Source: Mytilus californianus
Taxonomy: Eukaryota; Mollusca; Bivalvia; Mytilida; Mytilidae
DNA: 64,000 nucleotides
NCBI RefSeq assembly: GCF_021869535.1
Contig: NW_026262659.1
Span: forward strand, 1,240,001-1,304,000
Reading direction: 5' to 3'
The notes under the pieces are model-generated. The model searched no databases, was not told the origin of the DNA, and worked only from the letters and a program-made list of their open reading frames with translations. Of the stretch, positions 23,242-33,614 are shown one piece after another (position 1 is the first letter of the stretch; each line of letters begins with the position of its first letter). A program made the translations under genes and the position numbers.

Positions 23242-24957
23242 TCACTTCTCAGTGGCAATCTTCAAAAGACCTGCTAGAATCTGGTCCTCCATGCCTTTGA
23301 AAGCACCGCTAGAAGCAATCTCCTTCAGATAGTCGGCTCTACTCTTCCAATCAGGCTGTGGCTGGCTCTTCTTGGAAACTATAAAGTCCTTATACTTCGT
23401 GGAAGCCGTCGATGTTCTGGCACGTACAGATCTTCTTGGTTCTATCCAAGGTGCTTCAATGTCCGGTTGAGGGACATTATCTACTGTTTCATCAACAGTG
23501 GTATCTTGCCCAGGTTCCTCTGTATCATCAGATAATGTAGTGTCAGCTACTTGATGATCGGTCTCTGACACTTCATCAAGCTCAAGTACTGGATCAACTG
23601 TATCACTCTCTTCAGATGGACGGTCGTCACCCTCAATTCCAGTATCTTGCTGTTCAGCAACGTGTTCCTGATCGTCATCAGCCTCGTCCTGAACGGTATC
23701 ATCATCATCCTGAGTTTCTAACTCATCAATAGCACTGTGTGGAGCACTTAAGTCATCAACATCAGGTTCTCTAACCACATAAACCAAATAATCGTCATCA
23801 CTTTCTTCGTCAGAACTTGTCAGAGTGCTATCATGAAGACTAGGCGTTGGTTGTGGATCTGTTTCTCTATTCTTCCTGGGTCTTAATCGTGGTGCAGGAG
23901 TAGGTCTAGGCTTCTCCTTTTCTTCCTCTTCATCGATGGAGACTGAACCAATAGGCAAAAGAAGGTTCCTATGTAAGGTTCTCTTTCTTCCATGTCCGTT
24001 TTCCTTCCTTACTGTGAAGACTGGGATAGTTGAGTTAGGCTGATCTAATATGACGTAGCTGTCATTCTCCCATTTATCAGATAGCTTGTGCTTCCCATCG
24101 AAACTCAGAATCTTTACGAGCACTCGGTCGCCTGGGTGTAATATGGCTCCACGCACTTTGCTGTCATAATGTTTCTTCTGACGTCCTTGAGCTATCTTTG
24201 CTGAATTCGTAGCTAACTCATAAGATTTCTTCAGTCTTTCTTTTAAGTTTTCAATATACTTCGTATTTGTCTTCTGTTCTTTCGATGTTTCTAATCCTAG
24301 TGCAAGATCTATAGGCAGGCGTGGTTCTCTGCCAAACATCAGAGCAAATGGTGAAAATCCAGTTGTTTCCTGTTTCGTGCTGTTGTATGCGTGAACAATT
24401 GGACCAAGGTATGATTTCCAATCGGCTTTCTGATGATTCTGTAGTGTGCCAAGCATATTCAATAATGTGCGATTAAAACGTTCGCATTGGCCATTACCCA
24501 TGGGATGGTATGGTGTTGTTCTTGACTTCTTGACACCAGTTATGTTACAAAGTTCTTTCATCAGACGGCTTTCAAAGTTTCCTCCTTGGTCCGAGTGTAT
24601 GCGTTCTGGTAGACCATAGTGTATCACGTAGTTGTTAAAAAACGCTTCTGCTGTTGTTCTTGCACTCATGTTCTTAGTTGGTATCGCCTGGGCGTATCTT
24701 GTAAAATGGTCGGTTATCACCAAGATGTGCTGGAAACCACCTTTAGAAAGTTCTAGTGTAAGGAAATCCATACAAACTATTTCCATTGGTTGTGTTGTTC
24801 GGATGTTCGTCAATGGAGCTCTTTGGTTGGGTAACTGTTTTCTTTTTAAACATCTTGGGCATTTTTGAATCCATTCATCTATATCCTTTGTCATTCCATG
24901 CCAATAAAATCTGTCCTTCACTAATGATGTTGTCCTATCACGACCTTGATGACCCAT
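23242..24957 (-). CDS. Integrase and acidic C-terminal extension of the gypsy pol
   Basis: 571 codons from the first Met; the real protein is probably the continuation of the upstream pol frame. The zinc-binding region ends with CPRC (Cys33 and Cys36), and its histidines lie around the frame junction. The catalytic core has Asp64 (MDF), Asp123 (HSDQGGNF) and Glu159 (NGQCERFN). The second and third have 35 residues between them, the D,D(35)E spacing of retroviral-type integrases. A GPY/F-like module follows at about 275-335 (HPGDRVLVKI, LHRNLLLPI). Residues 340-520 are very rich in Asp/Glu, Pro and Ser/Thr, and the end has RRSVRARTSTASTKYKDF. The enzyme would join element cDNA to chromosomal DNA in the nucleus. 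The frame is -1 relative to the upstream frame. No chromodomain is recognised. Confidence 0.93.
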   Translation of the reverse strand: MGHQGRDRTTSLVKDRFYWHGMTKDIDEWIQKCPRCLKRKQLPNQRAPLTNIRTTQPMEIVCMDFLTLELSKGGFQHILVITDHFTRYAQAIPTKNMSARTTAEAFFNNYVIHYGLPERIHSDQGGNFESRLMKELCNITGVKKSRTTPYHPMGNGQCERFNRTLLNMLGTLQNHQKADWKSYLGPIVHAYNSTKQETTGFSPFALMFGREPRLPIDLALGLETSKEQKTNTKYIENLKERLKKSYELATNSAKIAQGRQKKHYDSKVRGAILHPGDRVLVKILSFDGKHKLSDKWENDSYVILDQPNSTIPVFTVRKENGHGRKRTLHRNLLLPIGSVSIDEEEEKEKPRPTPAPRLRPRKNRETDPQPTPSLHDSTLTSSDEESDDDYLVYVVREPDVDDLSAPHSAIDELETQDDDDTVQDEADDDQEHVAEQQDTGIEGDDRPSEESDTVDPVLELDEVSETDHQVADTTLSDDTEEPGQDTTVDETVDNVPQPDIEAPWIEPRRSVRARTSTASTKYKDFIVSKKSQPQPDWKSRADYLKEIASSGAFKGMEDQILAGLLKIATEK

Positions 24958-27900
24958 GTCGTTGTGAAGAGAACGGAGTATTGATGGTATCTGTGAGTAT
25001 GGTAAGACAAGCTGATCTTTAATGTCTCCATTAACAGTTGTTCTAGGTAAAGGATTCCATTCTGTATAACCAATTTGTCAAAGTTGTTGAAGAGCTGGTT
25101 ATGAGCAGGTGAAGACGGTATAACTTCCTTCCGTGGTCTCTGTCCATGCGATAGATAATTTATCCAAGTTCTTATCACTGGATCACGTAGTTGCTCTTCT
25201 CTGATGTCGATCTTTTTGGTTGATGCTGTATCCACTTTACTAGTAAGATCCTTTGCAGTTACTGCAAGACATTCTACATATGGTTGTCGTTGTATCGAAC
25301 CACAAATAGCTTTCACACTTTCTGTTGAGATGTTTGTTGGATCTTTAATATGCTCTTGTACATCTGGTATGCAATCTTGTTGACTGGTAATAGCTGGCAA
25401 TCTTGATAACCCATCAGCGTCGGCATTGTTACGGCCTGGTCTGTATATGATGTTGAAATCGAAGGCAGCTAAAGCAGCAATCCATCTGTGACCTGTCGCA
25501 TCAAGCTTCGCAGACGTCAATACGTATGTCAATGGATTATTATCTGTATAGACGGTGAACTTGTTTCCCTGAAGATAATCTCCAAACTTCTCTGTAACTG
25601 CCCACTTTAGTGCTAGGAATTCCTGTTTATGGACTGGGTAATTCCGTTCTGTCTTTGAGAGACCTCGGCTGGCATAAGCTATAACTCTCTTGTGTTCTCC
25701 CTGTTGCTGGTATAAAACGGCTCCAAGTCCTGTCTGACATGCATCGGTGTGCACTTCGAAAGGCTGCTTGTAGTCAGGAAAACCAAGAATTGGCGGTGAT
25801 GACAAGTGCGATTTCAATGTCTCAAAGGCTTCATTCTGTTCTTTGTTCCAGTGCCAAGATGTTGTTTCTATTGGTTTCTTCTTTCCTCTGGTTTTCTTCT
25901 TACTAGTCGTTGGCATCAAATCTGTTAATGGTCGTGCTATCTTTGAAAAATCCCTGATAAATTTCCTGTAATAGCCAACAAATCCCAGGAACTGACGGAC
26001 TTCTTCTGGAGTCTTTGGCCTTGGCCAGTTGGCTACTTTTTCCACTTTCTCAGGATCTGGCTCTACACCATCAGCAGAAACAATGTGTCCAATATACTTT
26101 ACCCTTCTCTGTAAGAATGAACATTTCTTAGGTGATAGCTTAAGTCCTACATCACGAAGTCGCTGGAAAACTCTTTCTAGGCGTACAAGGTATTCATCTA
26201 TGGACTTCGAGAAGATAATAAGGTCGTCCAGGTAAATGTAACATATACGTGTGTGTAAATCGCCTAAGCATTCTTCCATGAGTCTTTGGTACGTAGCTGG
26301 TGCGTTGGAGAGTCCAAATGGAAGTCTGTTGAACTCGAAAAATCCTAATGGTCCAACGGTGAAGGCGGTGCGTTGTTTATGTTCTTCTTCGATCTCCACT
26401 TGATGGTAACCGCTCTTCATATCTAGCACTGTATAATATGTGTTGCCTCCTAAGGAATCCAGAATCTCTTCAATGCGGGGAAGCGCATAAGAGTCTTTGA
26501 TGGTCTTTAGGTTAAGCTGACGGTAGTCTACACACATTCTAAGCTTTCCATCCTTTTTCCGTACCAATACTACATTCGATGACCAGGGAGAATGGGATCG
26601 TCTTATCACTCCTGCTGATAACAGTTGTTGTAAATGGTTACGGACTTCTTCCAGCATAGATGGTGGTATTCGTCTGTGACGCTGCTTAAATGGAACATTG
26701 TCTATCAAGTCGATACGGTGACGTACTGCTGAAGTGTGTCCAATATCGTCGTCTCCAGTTGAAAATATATCTTGGTACCTGTGTATGAGCTCTTTTCCTC
26801 TTTCATAGTCATCATCAGTTAAATTATCAATCGGTAATTTAATGTCCTTCATGATATCTTTAAATTCTTTGTCCTCTGGTGTAACAATATCTTCAATGTC
26901 AACTGGTTGAATTTCGCAAATAAGAGCTCGTGGTTGTAGTGTAACGGTTCTTGTTGTAACGTTTGATATATGTATAGGTATACTTCCTCGATGTTGATAA
27001 TCATAAGTAATTACTGTTGGCATTATATCTAAATCTTCTGGTAAAGCTGAATTAAAAGTTGGCTGTAGTATAGCACACATCTGTTGTTGTTGAAGCTGTT
27101 TATCTAAATATCCATTGATTACAACTTGTGAGTTAGCTGGTATTGTAATCGAGTGTGTTTCAGCGGATTTCACAACTGCTAATCGGTTATGGTATTTTTC
27201 CAATTCCTTGTTTCTAAGATTCATGCATCGGAATGCCAAATACCATGGAGTATGTAGATTAGCTTCTTGTAGATACCTTGGTCCAGTGTTCTGTTCTACC
27301 TCCTGCATTATTCCTGACATGATGTTTGTTCCTATCAATAATGGTACAGTTGTGTTGTATTCGCTGTCCGGTATTACTAGAAATATGCCTGGATATAATG
27401 ATCTTATAGAAGATATTCCATGTAGCTGAAGGTCTGCTTCGATGTAACCAAGATAAGGCATTGATTGTCCGTCTGCACATTCTATCTTCAATATACGGGT
27501 AAGTGATTCAATCGGTGTAGATCTCAAGTGTCTGTTGTAAAATGACTCACTGATTGTTGAAACCGATGATCCTGTATCCAGCAATGCTTTTGTATCTATT
27601 CCATTTATGCTGATTGAAACTTCATTGGCCGGTCCGCATATTCTCTCTTCTTTGTTGTATGTAGTTGTTGTTGGTTGATTTTCATTTGTGACTAGTTGAT
27701 AATTCATGGCTCGATCAAATTTCCTACAGTTATCCAGTCTTACTTTACATCCGATGGCAATATGGCCAGGTTCTCCGCATCTCCAACATATTTTCTGATG
27801 TTTTTCTCTTCTCTTACTCATATCCAATGGTCTATATGCTATAGTTTCATCAGGTGTTTGGTGTGTCAGATCTGTCCTGTTATGCTTACTGTTGTTGATT

Positions 27901-28709
27901 AATTGCTCTTGTCGTTTCTCTAGAAGTTCAATCTGTGAAATCAATTGCTTAACTACGGTCTCCAGTTCGTTCTTATCCTTTTTTCTTGGTGCATTCGTTC
28001 TCTTAGCTGGTATTGGTTTCTTTTTAATTGGAGGTGTGTTCTCTTTGGTATATTCCTTCTGTTGATGTTCCAATTCTCGCATCGCCAATAAAAGATGGTT
28101 GTAATCCTTGATAGTATCAAACTTGAATCCTGAAATTCTTTTGAGTTCCGGTTTTAATCCTTTCCAAAATTTTGATCGTAGCATATCCTCTACATCTTCC
28201 TCATAAATCTTTCCTTGTCTGCGAGCTTTGTTGAAAATGTCTTCTAGGCGACATCCCCAGGTGGAAACATCTTCATCTTGTTCTTGTCTAGCTGTGTAAA
28301 ATTGTGCCAATAACGCTTCCTTTGGATCTACAATTCCATAAATGCTATCCATTTTGTCGATGATGTCGTCGACAGTAGCTTTAGGGCCTAATCGCATGAC
28401 TACTTTGCTCGGTTCTCCTCTAAGTGAACGTCTAATGGCCTGAGCAATAACTTCGTGTGCGTAGTTCTCTATAATAAGACATAACACTTGATATCTCCAT
28501 ACTTCATATGTGTTGTCTCCTTTATTGTCTCCGGAGAAAGTAGGAATCCTTGGTATATATCCAGTGTATAATGATTTTTGTGTTGAAAACTCCTTTATCC
28601 AATCTTTAAATGCATCTGGAGATTCTGCATTTGGCCTCATATGCATATCTTTGAAGGCAGCAATGATGTTCCGAACTTCCTCTTCTGTTAAATCAACTGA
28701 CGTATCCAT
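24921..28709 (-). CDS. Gag-protease-RT-RNase H polyprotein of the gypsy element
   Basis: The open frame extends upstream to 28805. I prefer the Met at 28709 (MDTSVDLTEEE), since the 32 residues before it are hydrophobic and unlike Gag. Numbering from 28805: Gag capsid-like region about 85-250 (IPTFSGDNKGD); zinc knuckle Cys340-X2-Cys-X4-His-X4-Cys353; protease active site DTGSS at 410-414 and LLIGTNIM near 490; reverse transcriptase about 700-890 with YLDD at 858-861; RNase H about 1015-1135 with Asp1021, Glu1062, Asp1088 and Asp1131. After Tyr1253 (about 25047) the frame stops resembling pol; the remaining 41 residues are out-of-frame reading of the integrase zinc region. Pol similarity continues in the -1 frame. 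Gag and Pol share one frame here, so there is no Gag stop codon. Confidence 0.94.
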   Translation of the reverse strand: MDTSVDLTEEEVRNIIAAFKDMHMRPNAESPDAFKDWIKEFSTQKSLYTGYIPRIPTFSGDNKGDNTYEVWRYQVLCLIIENYAHEVIAQAIRRSLRGEPSKVVMRLGPKATVDDIIDKMDSIYGIVDPKEALLAQFYTARQEQDEDVSTWGCRLEDIFNKARRQGKIYEEDVEDMLRSKFWKGLKPELKRISGFKFDTIKDYNHLLLAMRELEHQQKEYTKENTPPIKKKPIPAKRTNAPRKKDKNELETVVKQLISQIELLEKRQEQLINNSKHNRTDLTHQTPDETIAYRPLDMSKRREKHQKICWRCGEPGHIAIGCKVRLDNCRKFDRAMNYQLVTNENQPTTTTYNKEERICGPANEVSISINGIDTKALLDTGSSVSTISESFYNRHLRSTPIESLTRILKIECADGQSMPYLGYIEADLQLHGISSIRSLYPGIFLVIPDSEYNTTVPLLIGTNIMSGIMQEVEQNTGPRYLQEANLHTPWYLAFRCMNLRNKELEKYHNRLAVVKSAETHSITIPANSQVVINGYLDKQLQQQQMCAILQPTFNSALPEDLDIMPTVITYDYQHRGSIPIHISNVTTRTVTLQPRALICEIQPVDIEDIVTPEDKEFKDIMKDIKLPIDNLTDDDYERGKELIHRYQDIFSTGDDDIGHTSAVRHRIDLIDNVPFKQRHRRIPPSMLEEVRNHLQQLLSAGVIRRSHSPWSSNVVLVRKKDGKLRMCVDYRQLNLKTIKDSYALPRIEEILDSLGGNTYYTVLDMKSGYHQVEIEEEHKQRTAFTVGPLGFFEFNRLPFGLSNAPATYQRLMEECLGDLHTRICYIYLDDLIIFSKSIDEYLVRLERVFQRLRDVGLKLSPKKCSFLQRRVKYIGHIVSADGVEPDPEKVEKVANWPRPKTPEEVRQFLGFVGYYRKFIRDFSKIARPLTDLMPTTSKKKTRGKKKPIETTSWHWNKEQNEAFETLKSHLSSPPILGFPDYKQPFEVHTDACQTGLGAVLYQQQGEHKRVIAYASRGLSKTERNYPVHKQEFLALKWAVTEKFGDYLQGNKFTVYTDNNPLTYVLTSAKLDATGHRWIAALAAFDFNIIYRPGRNNADADGLSRLPAITSQQDCIPDVQEHIKDPTNISTESVKAICGSIQRQPYVECLAVTAKDLTSKVDTASTKKIDIREEQLRDPVIRTWINYLSHGQRPRKEVIPSSPAHNQLFNNFDKLVIQNGILYLEQLLMETLKISLSYHTHRYHQYSVLFTTTWVIKVVIGQHH

Positions 28710-28805
28710 GATAATAGACAACTGATATAAATTCAGTGTAAGAAAAAATAATCTGAAAGTAATATACTCAAAATTCATGAGAATTAATGCTACAATGAAT
28801 ACCAA

Positions 28806-30330
28806 AATATGTTATTAAGTACCTACAATTAAAGTAAAATAAAAATTAGAATGGTGAAAGCAATGTCAGTAACCTGAAATAAAAATGGCCTGATTAACTA
28901 TATATGCATATCAATAAATACTATGTAATATGTAGCTTATATACGAAATCTTTTATACCGAACTACTTATCCTCAAATATAAAACTAATATGACAAAGTA
29001 AAAAAAAAACTAATTACTCACCCTTCCTTTGTAATTCATCTGTGTCTTCAATCACACATTCACTATCTTACCTATGTGTGATCACAATACACCAATATAT
29101 GAACAACCAAAAGTTATACCTAGTAGCAAAAAACTAGAAACTACAAAGATGTACAACTATACAACTCAGTCTCAAACACCAGTCAACAATAACCAAGGAC
29201 AACAGTTAACCAAACGAAATCAATAATTACCTGTTTTTTACAACTTCTGGTTGCTAATCACAAGTAATCCTGGTTTATGTGAACTTAAGTTTATACTTAC
29301 TTAATGTGGATACCTATTTCCACTATAGGCTAAAATATCTGTCAGATGAACACTAAACCGAAAGGACAACTACAACTGGGTATGGCTTCCTGATTACTAA
29401 CCTGTTGTATTAGGATATCTCAAATCATATAGTGCTTCATGATTAATATGGCCTATTATACTTCTAATGTATACTTCTAGTGTTCTGCTTTAATGTCCCT
29501 TTTACCTGATGGTATTCTCAAAAAGACTATATAATGCTAAGTGGGACTCGCTTTCGCTCACTTGTACATATATGTAGTATTCTTTATTACACAATTACAG
29601 AAATATCAATCTATATCTATATTGACACATCAAGTAATTTCAGATATATATAAATATGACACAATGTAAATACAATATAGCTTCACCTCGTAAATAGTAC
29701 AGTATTACTCCAAATAATATATCATAGAATTTCCAAAGAAATGAATAGGCTCAAATTTTGAATAAAAAAATTAATGGAAATGAAATTTAAAGAAAAAAAT
29801 TAAAGAAACTTTTCCTCTTTTGAATAAAAAAAAAATAATACAAAAATATACACCAATCTGTGTCCACACTTTTCAGAAAATTGATTCACAAAAAAATAAA
29901 CAATCAAATGAAACTTGTCAATATATCATACACACAGAAATTAAAACATGTAGTCTATATGTTCATCAAACAGTCTTTATCTGTATCTGTTAATACCCAA
30001 TAAGGTTGTAATTACAAAACTATTTTCCAAATAAATACACAACGTATTCCAAGTGCAATAAAATACACTGACAATAATTTAATGTAAACAGTGTAGGTAA
30101 TTATATATCTATACAATATATTTTATCTATGTATTAATATTAATCACTAAATACAGTTAGTCTTTATAATCGTATGTGATTAATCAATACAGGTAAAAAC
30201 TTTATATATTTTTTTTTTTCACGTCTCGAACCAAGTACAAATAGTCAATATCTAGTACTGCTCATCATCTTTTCGATAACTTCATTCATATTTGCTGTAC
30301 ATGCCAGGTTCTTCAAAACGTGGGCGCCAA
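28806..30330 (-). other. Long untranslated leader of the retrotransposon
   Basis: About 1.5-1.6 kb separates the 5' LTR from the Gag start. It is AT-rich, with many stops in all frames and no recognisable protein. It would include packaging signals in an active element, but none can be pointed to. Confidence 0.6.
30312..30329 (-). other. Candidate primer-binding site
   Basis: On the minus strand, one base after the end of the 5' LTR, the sequence reads TGGCGCCCACGTTTTGAA. The TGGCGCC start is the complement expected for a tRNA 3' end GGCGCCA, as in lysine tRNAs; the later bases do not let me name the tRNA with confidence. Confidence 0.6.
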
Positions 30331-31852
30331 TGTAAAAGGTGAATTTCTGAACAATCAAATAACAACAAGTCCATTTCATCTTTTCCTAGGGTTCTTTATT
30401 CAACAATGATGTAATCATATAATTATAAACCCTACAAAATATAACAAAATACATTTAAAACAGATTAATCTATAATTACTATATCGTACTGTGTTACTAT
30501 TATTATAACATTACTGCAGATCAACATAAATATAAGAACATTGAATGTTTATAGTTCTTCTATAATATCAATACACAAGGTGACATGATGATATTTAACA
30601 CTTGCAAATATTCATTCATCGTTCATATAAAATCATCAGCTTTGACAATTAAACATACTATTATAATGTCAAGATCATATAACACTATTTGAATTAACTA
30701 AATAGATATATGTAAATCCATATTCTACAAATAACCATAACATATATATCAACGGTAGATAACTCTACATAATATCAAATGCTCTTCACTGTCTTACATG
30801 AACAATATATATATTATGCTATTTTAAGTATACATAAACTCACCAGTCTGTGGAACTGAGTTTAATAACTAACATCGACAGTATACATAATATTAACAGT
30901 AACGATCTTCATACGTCTACAGTAATGGTAACAGAGGTTCACATCAAATATGGTTCTGTAAACAATATATGACAATAATAAGTAATCTGACTTTAATATT
31001 CTTAAAGACATTATACAATTCATATTTAAACTATTTTTAATCTTTATCTTTCATCTCGAATTTACAATTATAAATAATTAATCTTATTTCAATACTAACA
31101 CATTAAGTACAAGTACAATTGTACTGTTAATGACATCACATTGGATATACCACTGTCATTTCATGACTGCATGACAAAAGGTCAAGGTCATTCATAAAAA
31201 TCGACTAAATCTCCCTTTCCAACATTTATACTAAAATCTCTCAAATAAATCAGATTCAATCATCACTCAAAGCACACTCATTCATTGGGCTGGGAATCTT
31301 ACCAAATGAATGTAATACACATACATTTCAAAGTTAAGGATCCAGTTCATCCAAGACACCTCAAAGAGTACAAAATGTAACTTACCATATAAAGTCATGA
31401 TGTCCTGTTCCAGGATGAATTCCATCACTATACTAATCCATAGAACTTATGGAACTACTAATCAAACACAATATAAAGTCTATGAGCACAAAGTGCATCA
31501 AAACATACAAATATATCAAGATCACAACAAAGACATCAAGCCTCCATTACTGTTTTTAAAACTACCACCAAACTGGGGGCAAGGCTTTTTAAAACCAATC
31601 AGAATACAAGCAAACCTATACACTCTAGTGAACAGTGAGTACTGATAGTAAAATCAGTAATAGGTAAATGCTACAAGGTAAACAGTTAGATTTTATGGAT
31701 CAATGAATAATCAATAGGCAATCAATAGAATAAAGGTAAACTTAAGTAAACTACTCTGCAAATGAAAGAATATAATTAATGGTGTCTCGGAATAACCTAT
31801 AAACATAATAGATATATAAATGATTAATATGATAAAAATCCACACTATCACA
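30331..31852 (-). repeat. 5' LTR
   Basis: Same 1,522-bp sequence as 21610-23131, with one substitution found by eye (GGCTTTTTAAAACC here, GGCTTTATAAAACC there). It is followed by the TAAC target duplication. Confidence 0.97.
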
Positions 31853-31970
31853 TAACTAATCATGCAAATTGATAGTCAACAGTATACCTTTTTCAGAATG
31901 TCAGTTCACAAAGAATCACTGGTGATAGGGGAGTGTAACCGATAAATTGATCCTGAATCAGATAAGATTT

Positions 31971-32006
31971 TCCAAGGACGTATAACTAACACAATACGTC
32001 CTTGGA
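31971..32006. other. Perfect 13-bp inverted repeat with 10-nt loop
   Basis: TCCAAGGACGTAT at 31971-31983 and its exact reverse complement at 31994-32006 flank the loop AACTAACACA. It lies about 120 bp outside the retrotransposon. The function is unknown; it could form a strong hairpin in RNA or single-stranded DNA. Confidence 0.85.
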
Positions 32007-32199
32007 TTTTCCCAGTAACGGAGAACCCCTTTCTTTGAGTGAATATAAATAGTGACGGGGGTCTCACAAATAAATTTAAAAATGAATTACAGGAACATCG
32101 ATTAGCAAAGTAAACTTACATATTAATCTCGAAGTTATTTACGGTAAAGACAGACTGTGCTCCTGAATTAAAGTATTATACATTTGTGTATTTTACTTG

Positions 32200-32612
32200 G
32201 GGGGGGGGGGGGGGGGGGGCACTTCCTATATAGAAGGTGATAGGACGTGCCGCTGGAATATGTCACTTTTTCCAGCTTGAAAATATGGGAATAGGTGGGG
32301 AAAACTATCAGAAATATATGATAAGGTCGATAAAGTTCCAATTACTTGTATATGAAAAGCCCTGTCATTTTTTCACAGCCGAAAGTCTCGGCGTAGGTAA
32401 ACATTACATACAGAATCTTAGCCTTTAATATTCCACTTTTCCAACACACCCCACGAAAACCAACCAATATGGGAAAAGGTTACAATTTTACCAACGCAAT
32501 ATATGAAAAGGTATACATTTTTAAGATCTAAATTATATGAATAGGGTGGGGTAACAGAACCCCAGCGACATCCCCTACCTAGCACCTATTGAAGTGCCCT
32601 TCCCCCCACCGG
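32200..32612. repeat. Foldback element with G-tract and C-tract ends
   Basis: An 18-base G run ends at 32219 and is followed by CACTTC. At about 32592-32610 GAAGTGCCCTTCCCCCC forms the inverted counterpart. The interior has diverged ATATGGGAA/ATATGAAAAGG-type short repeats and no gene. I recall similar G-tract/CACTTCC repeats in bivalves. Confidence 0.55.
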
Positions 32613-32689
32613 AGGTATTTTATTGCTACAAGATATTTGATTTGCTAATCACGCACCCGTTGATGAGCAGAGAACCATACTTTCAAGCC

Positions 32690-32728
32690 AGGGGCAGTCT
32701 ATACTAACAGTTAGTATAGAAAGTCCCT
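32690..32728. repeat. ~40-bp palindrome, imperfect copy
   Basis: Two 19-bp arms around CAG. The right arm TTAGTATAGAAAGTCCCTG matches the perfect copy at 34237-34277, while the left arm has three differences. It stands alone here. 32729-33450 contains no recognisable gene. Confidence 0.75.
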
Positions 32729-33454
32729 GTAAAAAGGCAGGCAAATCCTAACAGTACTGTAACTTAATGATACATGTATATCAAGTTACAGCACCTCACC
32801 CAGCACAGTTAGCACACTGGTGTGTGTCAGTCTTATAATATAAAACTGCGTAGGTTCTTATCGTTTGATTCAACGTTTTTTCGGTTATTTTTTAGGACCG
32901 TTGTCAACTTGACATTGTCAAATCCGACCTGCCACTTTGCAACCTGACCTGCAAAAACATAATTCGACTAAAAACAATGCCAGTCAAAATTGCTTTTTGA
33001 GACTGGGCGACTGTAAAAGTTTTAAAATGTGACCTTGTGACCCTACTTGGAATTCTTCATTCATCGGCGTGTGTCGGTTTGGCTAAAAAGGGGGCATTGT
33101 TTTTTTTTTTCTTGGGACAAAAAATTGTTTCTATCTTTATTAAAAAAAAAATTAAGACCAATCATAAACTTTTCTTTCAAAACTCAGTGTCGTATTTTAT
33201 TGTTTTCCCAACAATTTTTAATAAAAGCTTAAAATGTTTGTTTCACTTCCCTCTGACTTCCCTCCTGATTTTTTTTCTCAAGAAATTATAGAATCAGTAA
33301 ATGGATATATATATATATATATGTCTGTGGTCACAGTCATGCAGTTAGATAAGAAATTCCAGCATGCATCATCAAATAATTCATGTGTATTTGTGACATC
33401 AACATAACTGAAACATTATATTATTTCCCAGTAATTATGTAAATCATTTTGATT

Positions 33455-33614
33455 TACAATTATATATGTCTGGGACTTATGCATGTATATATCTCACAGG
33501 CACTTGTCTCAGAAAAAAAAATCCTATATACTTTAATAAAAGTATATAGGAAAAAATTCTGAGACAAGTGCCTGTGATATATCTGTCAGTCCCAGAATAA
33601 TAAATATAATTGTA
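33455..33614. mobile_element. Palindromic MITE
   Basis: The outer arms TACAATTATA (33455) and TATAATTGTA (ending 33614), with CTGGGACT/AGTCCCAG inside them, enclose a strong inner hairpin. In that hairpin CACAGGCACTTGTCTCAG at 33495-33512 pairs with CTGAGACAAGTGCCTGTG at 33559-33576. The same inner arms recur at 34183-34337. No protein. 33615-34180 is AT-rich and featureless. Confidence 0.8.

Larger units (their letters stand above)
21610..31852 (-). mobile_element. Complete Ty3/gypsy LTR retrotransposon
   Basis: The element is 10,243 bp and lies on the minus strand. It has two LTRs of 1,522 bp each (21610-23131 and 30331-31852), a 1.6-kb untranslated leader, a gag-protease-RT-RNase H frame (24921-28709), an integrase frame in another phase (23242-24957), a polypurine tract next to the 3' LTR, and a candidate primer-binding site next to the 5' LTR. 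TAAC is duplicated at 21606-21609 and 31853-31856 (TAACT if the LTR's first T is counted in the duplication). By eye the LTRs differ at a single site (near 22868 versus 31589), so insertion is recent. There is no envelope gene. Replication would be by reverse transcription and integration. Confidence 0.97.

Noticed and set aside
24921..25080. Classical programmed -1 frameshift between pol frames
   Set aside because: No XXXYYYZ heptamer is visible in the overlap, and the protein similarity switches at one point where no slippery motif lies. Left as open, with mutation preferred.
23242..28709. Envelope gene of an endogenous retrovirus
   Set aside because: No frame follows integrase before the polypurine tract and no membrane-protein pattern is present, so this is an LTR retrotransposon.
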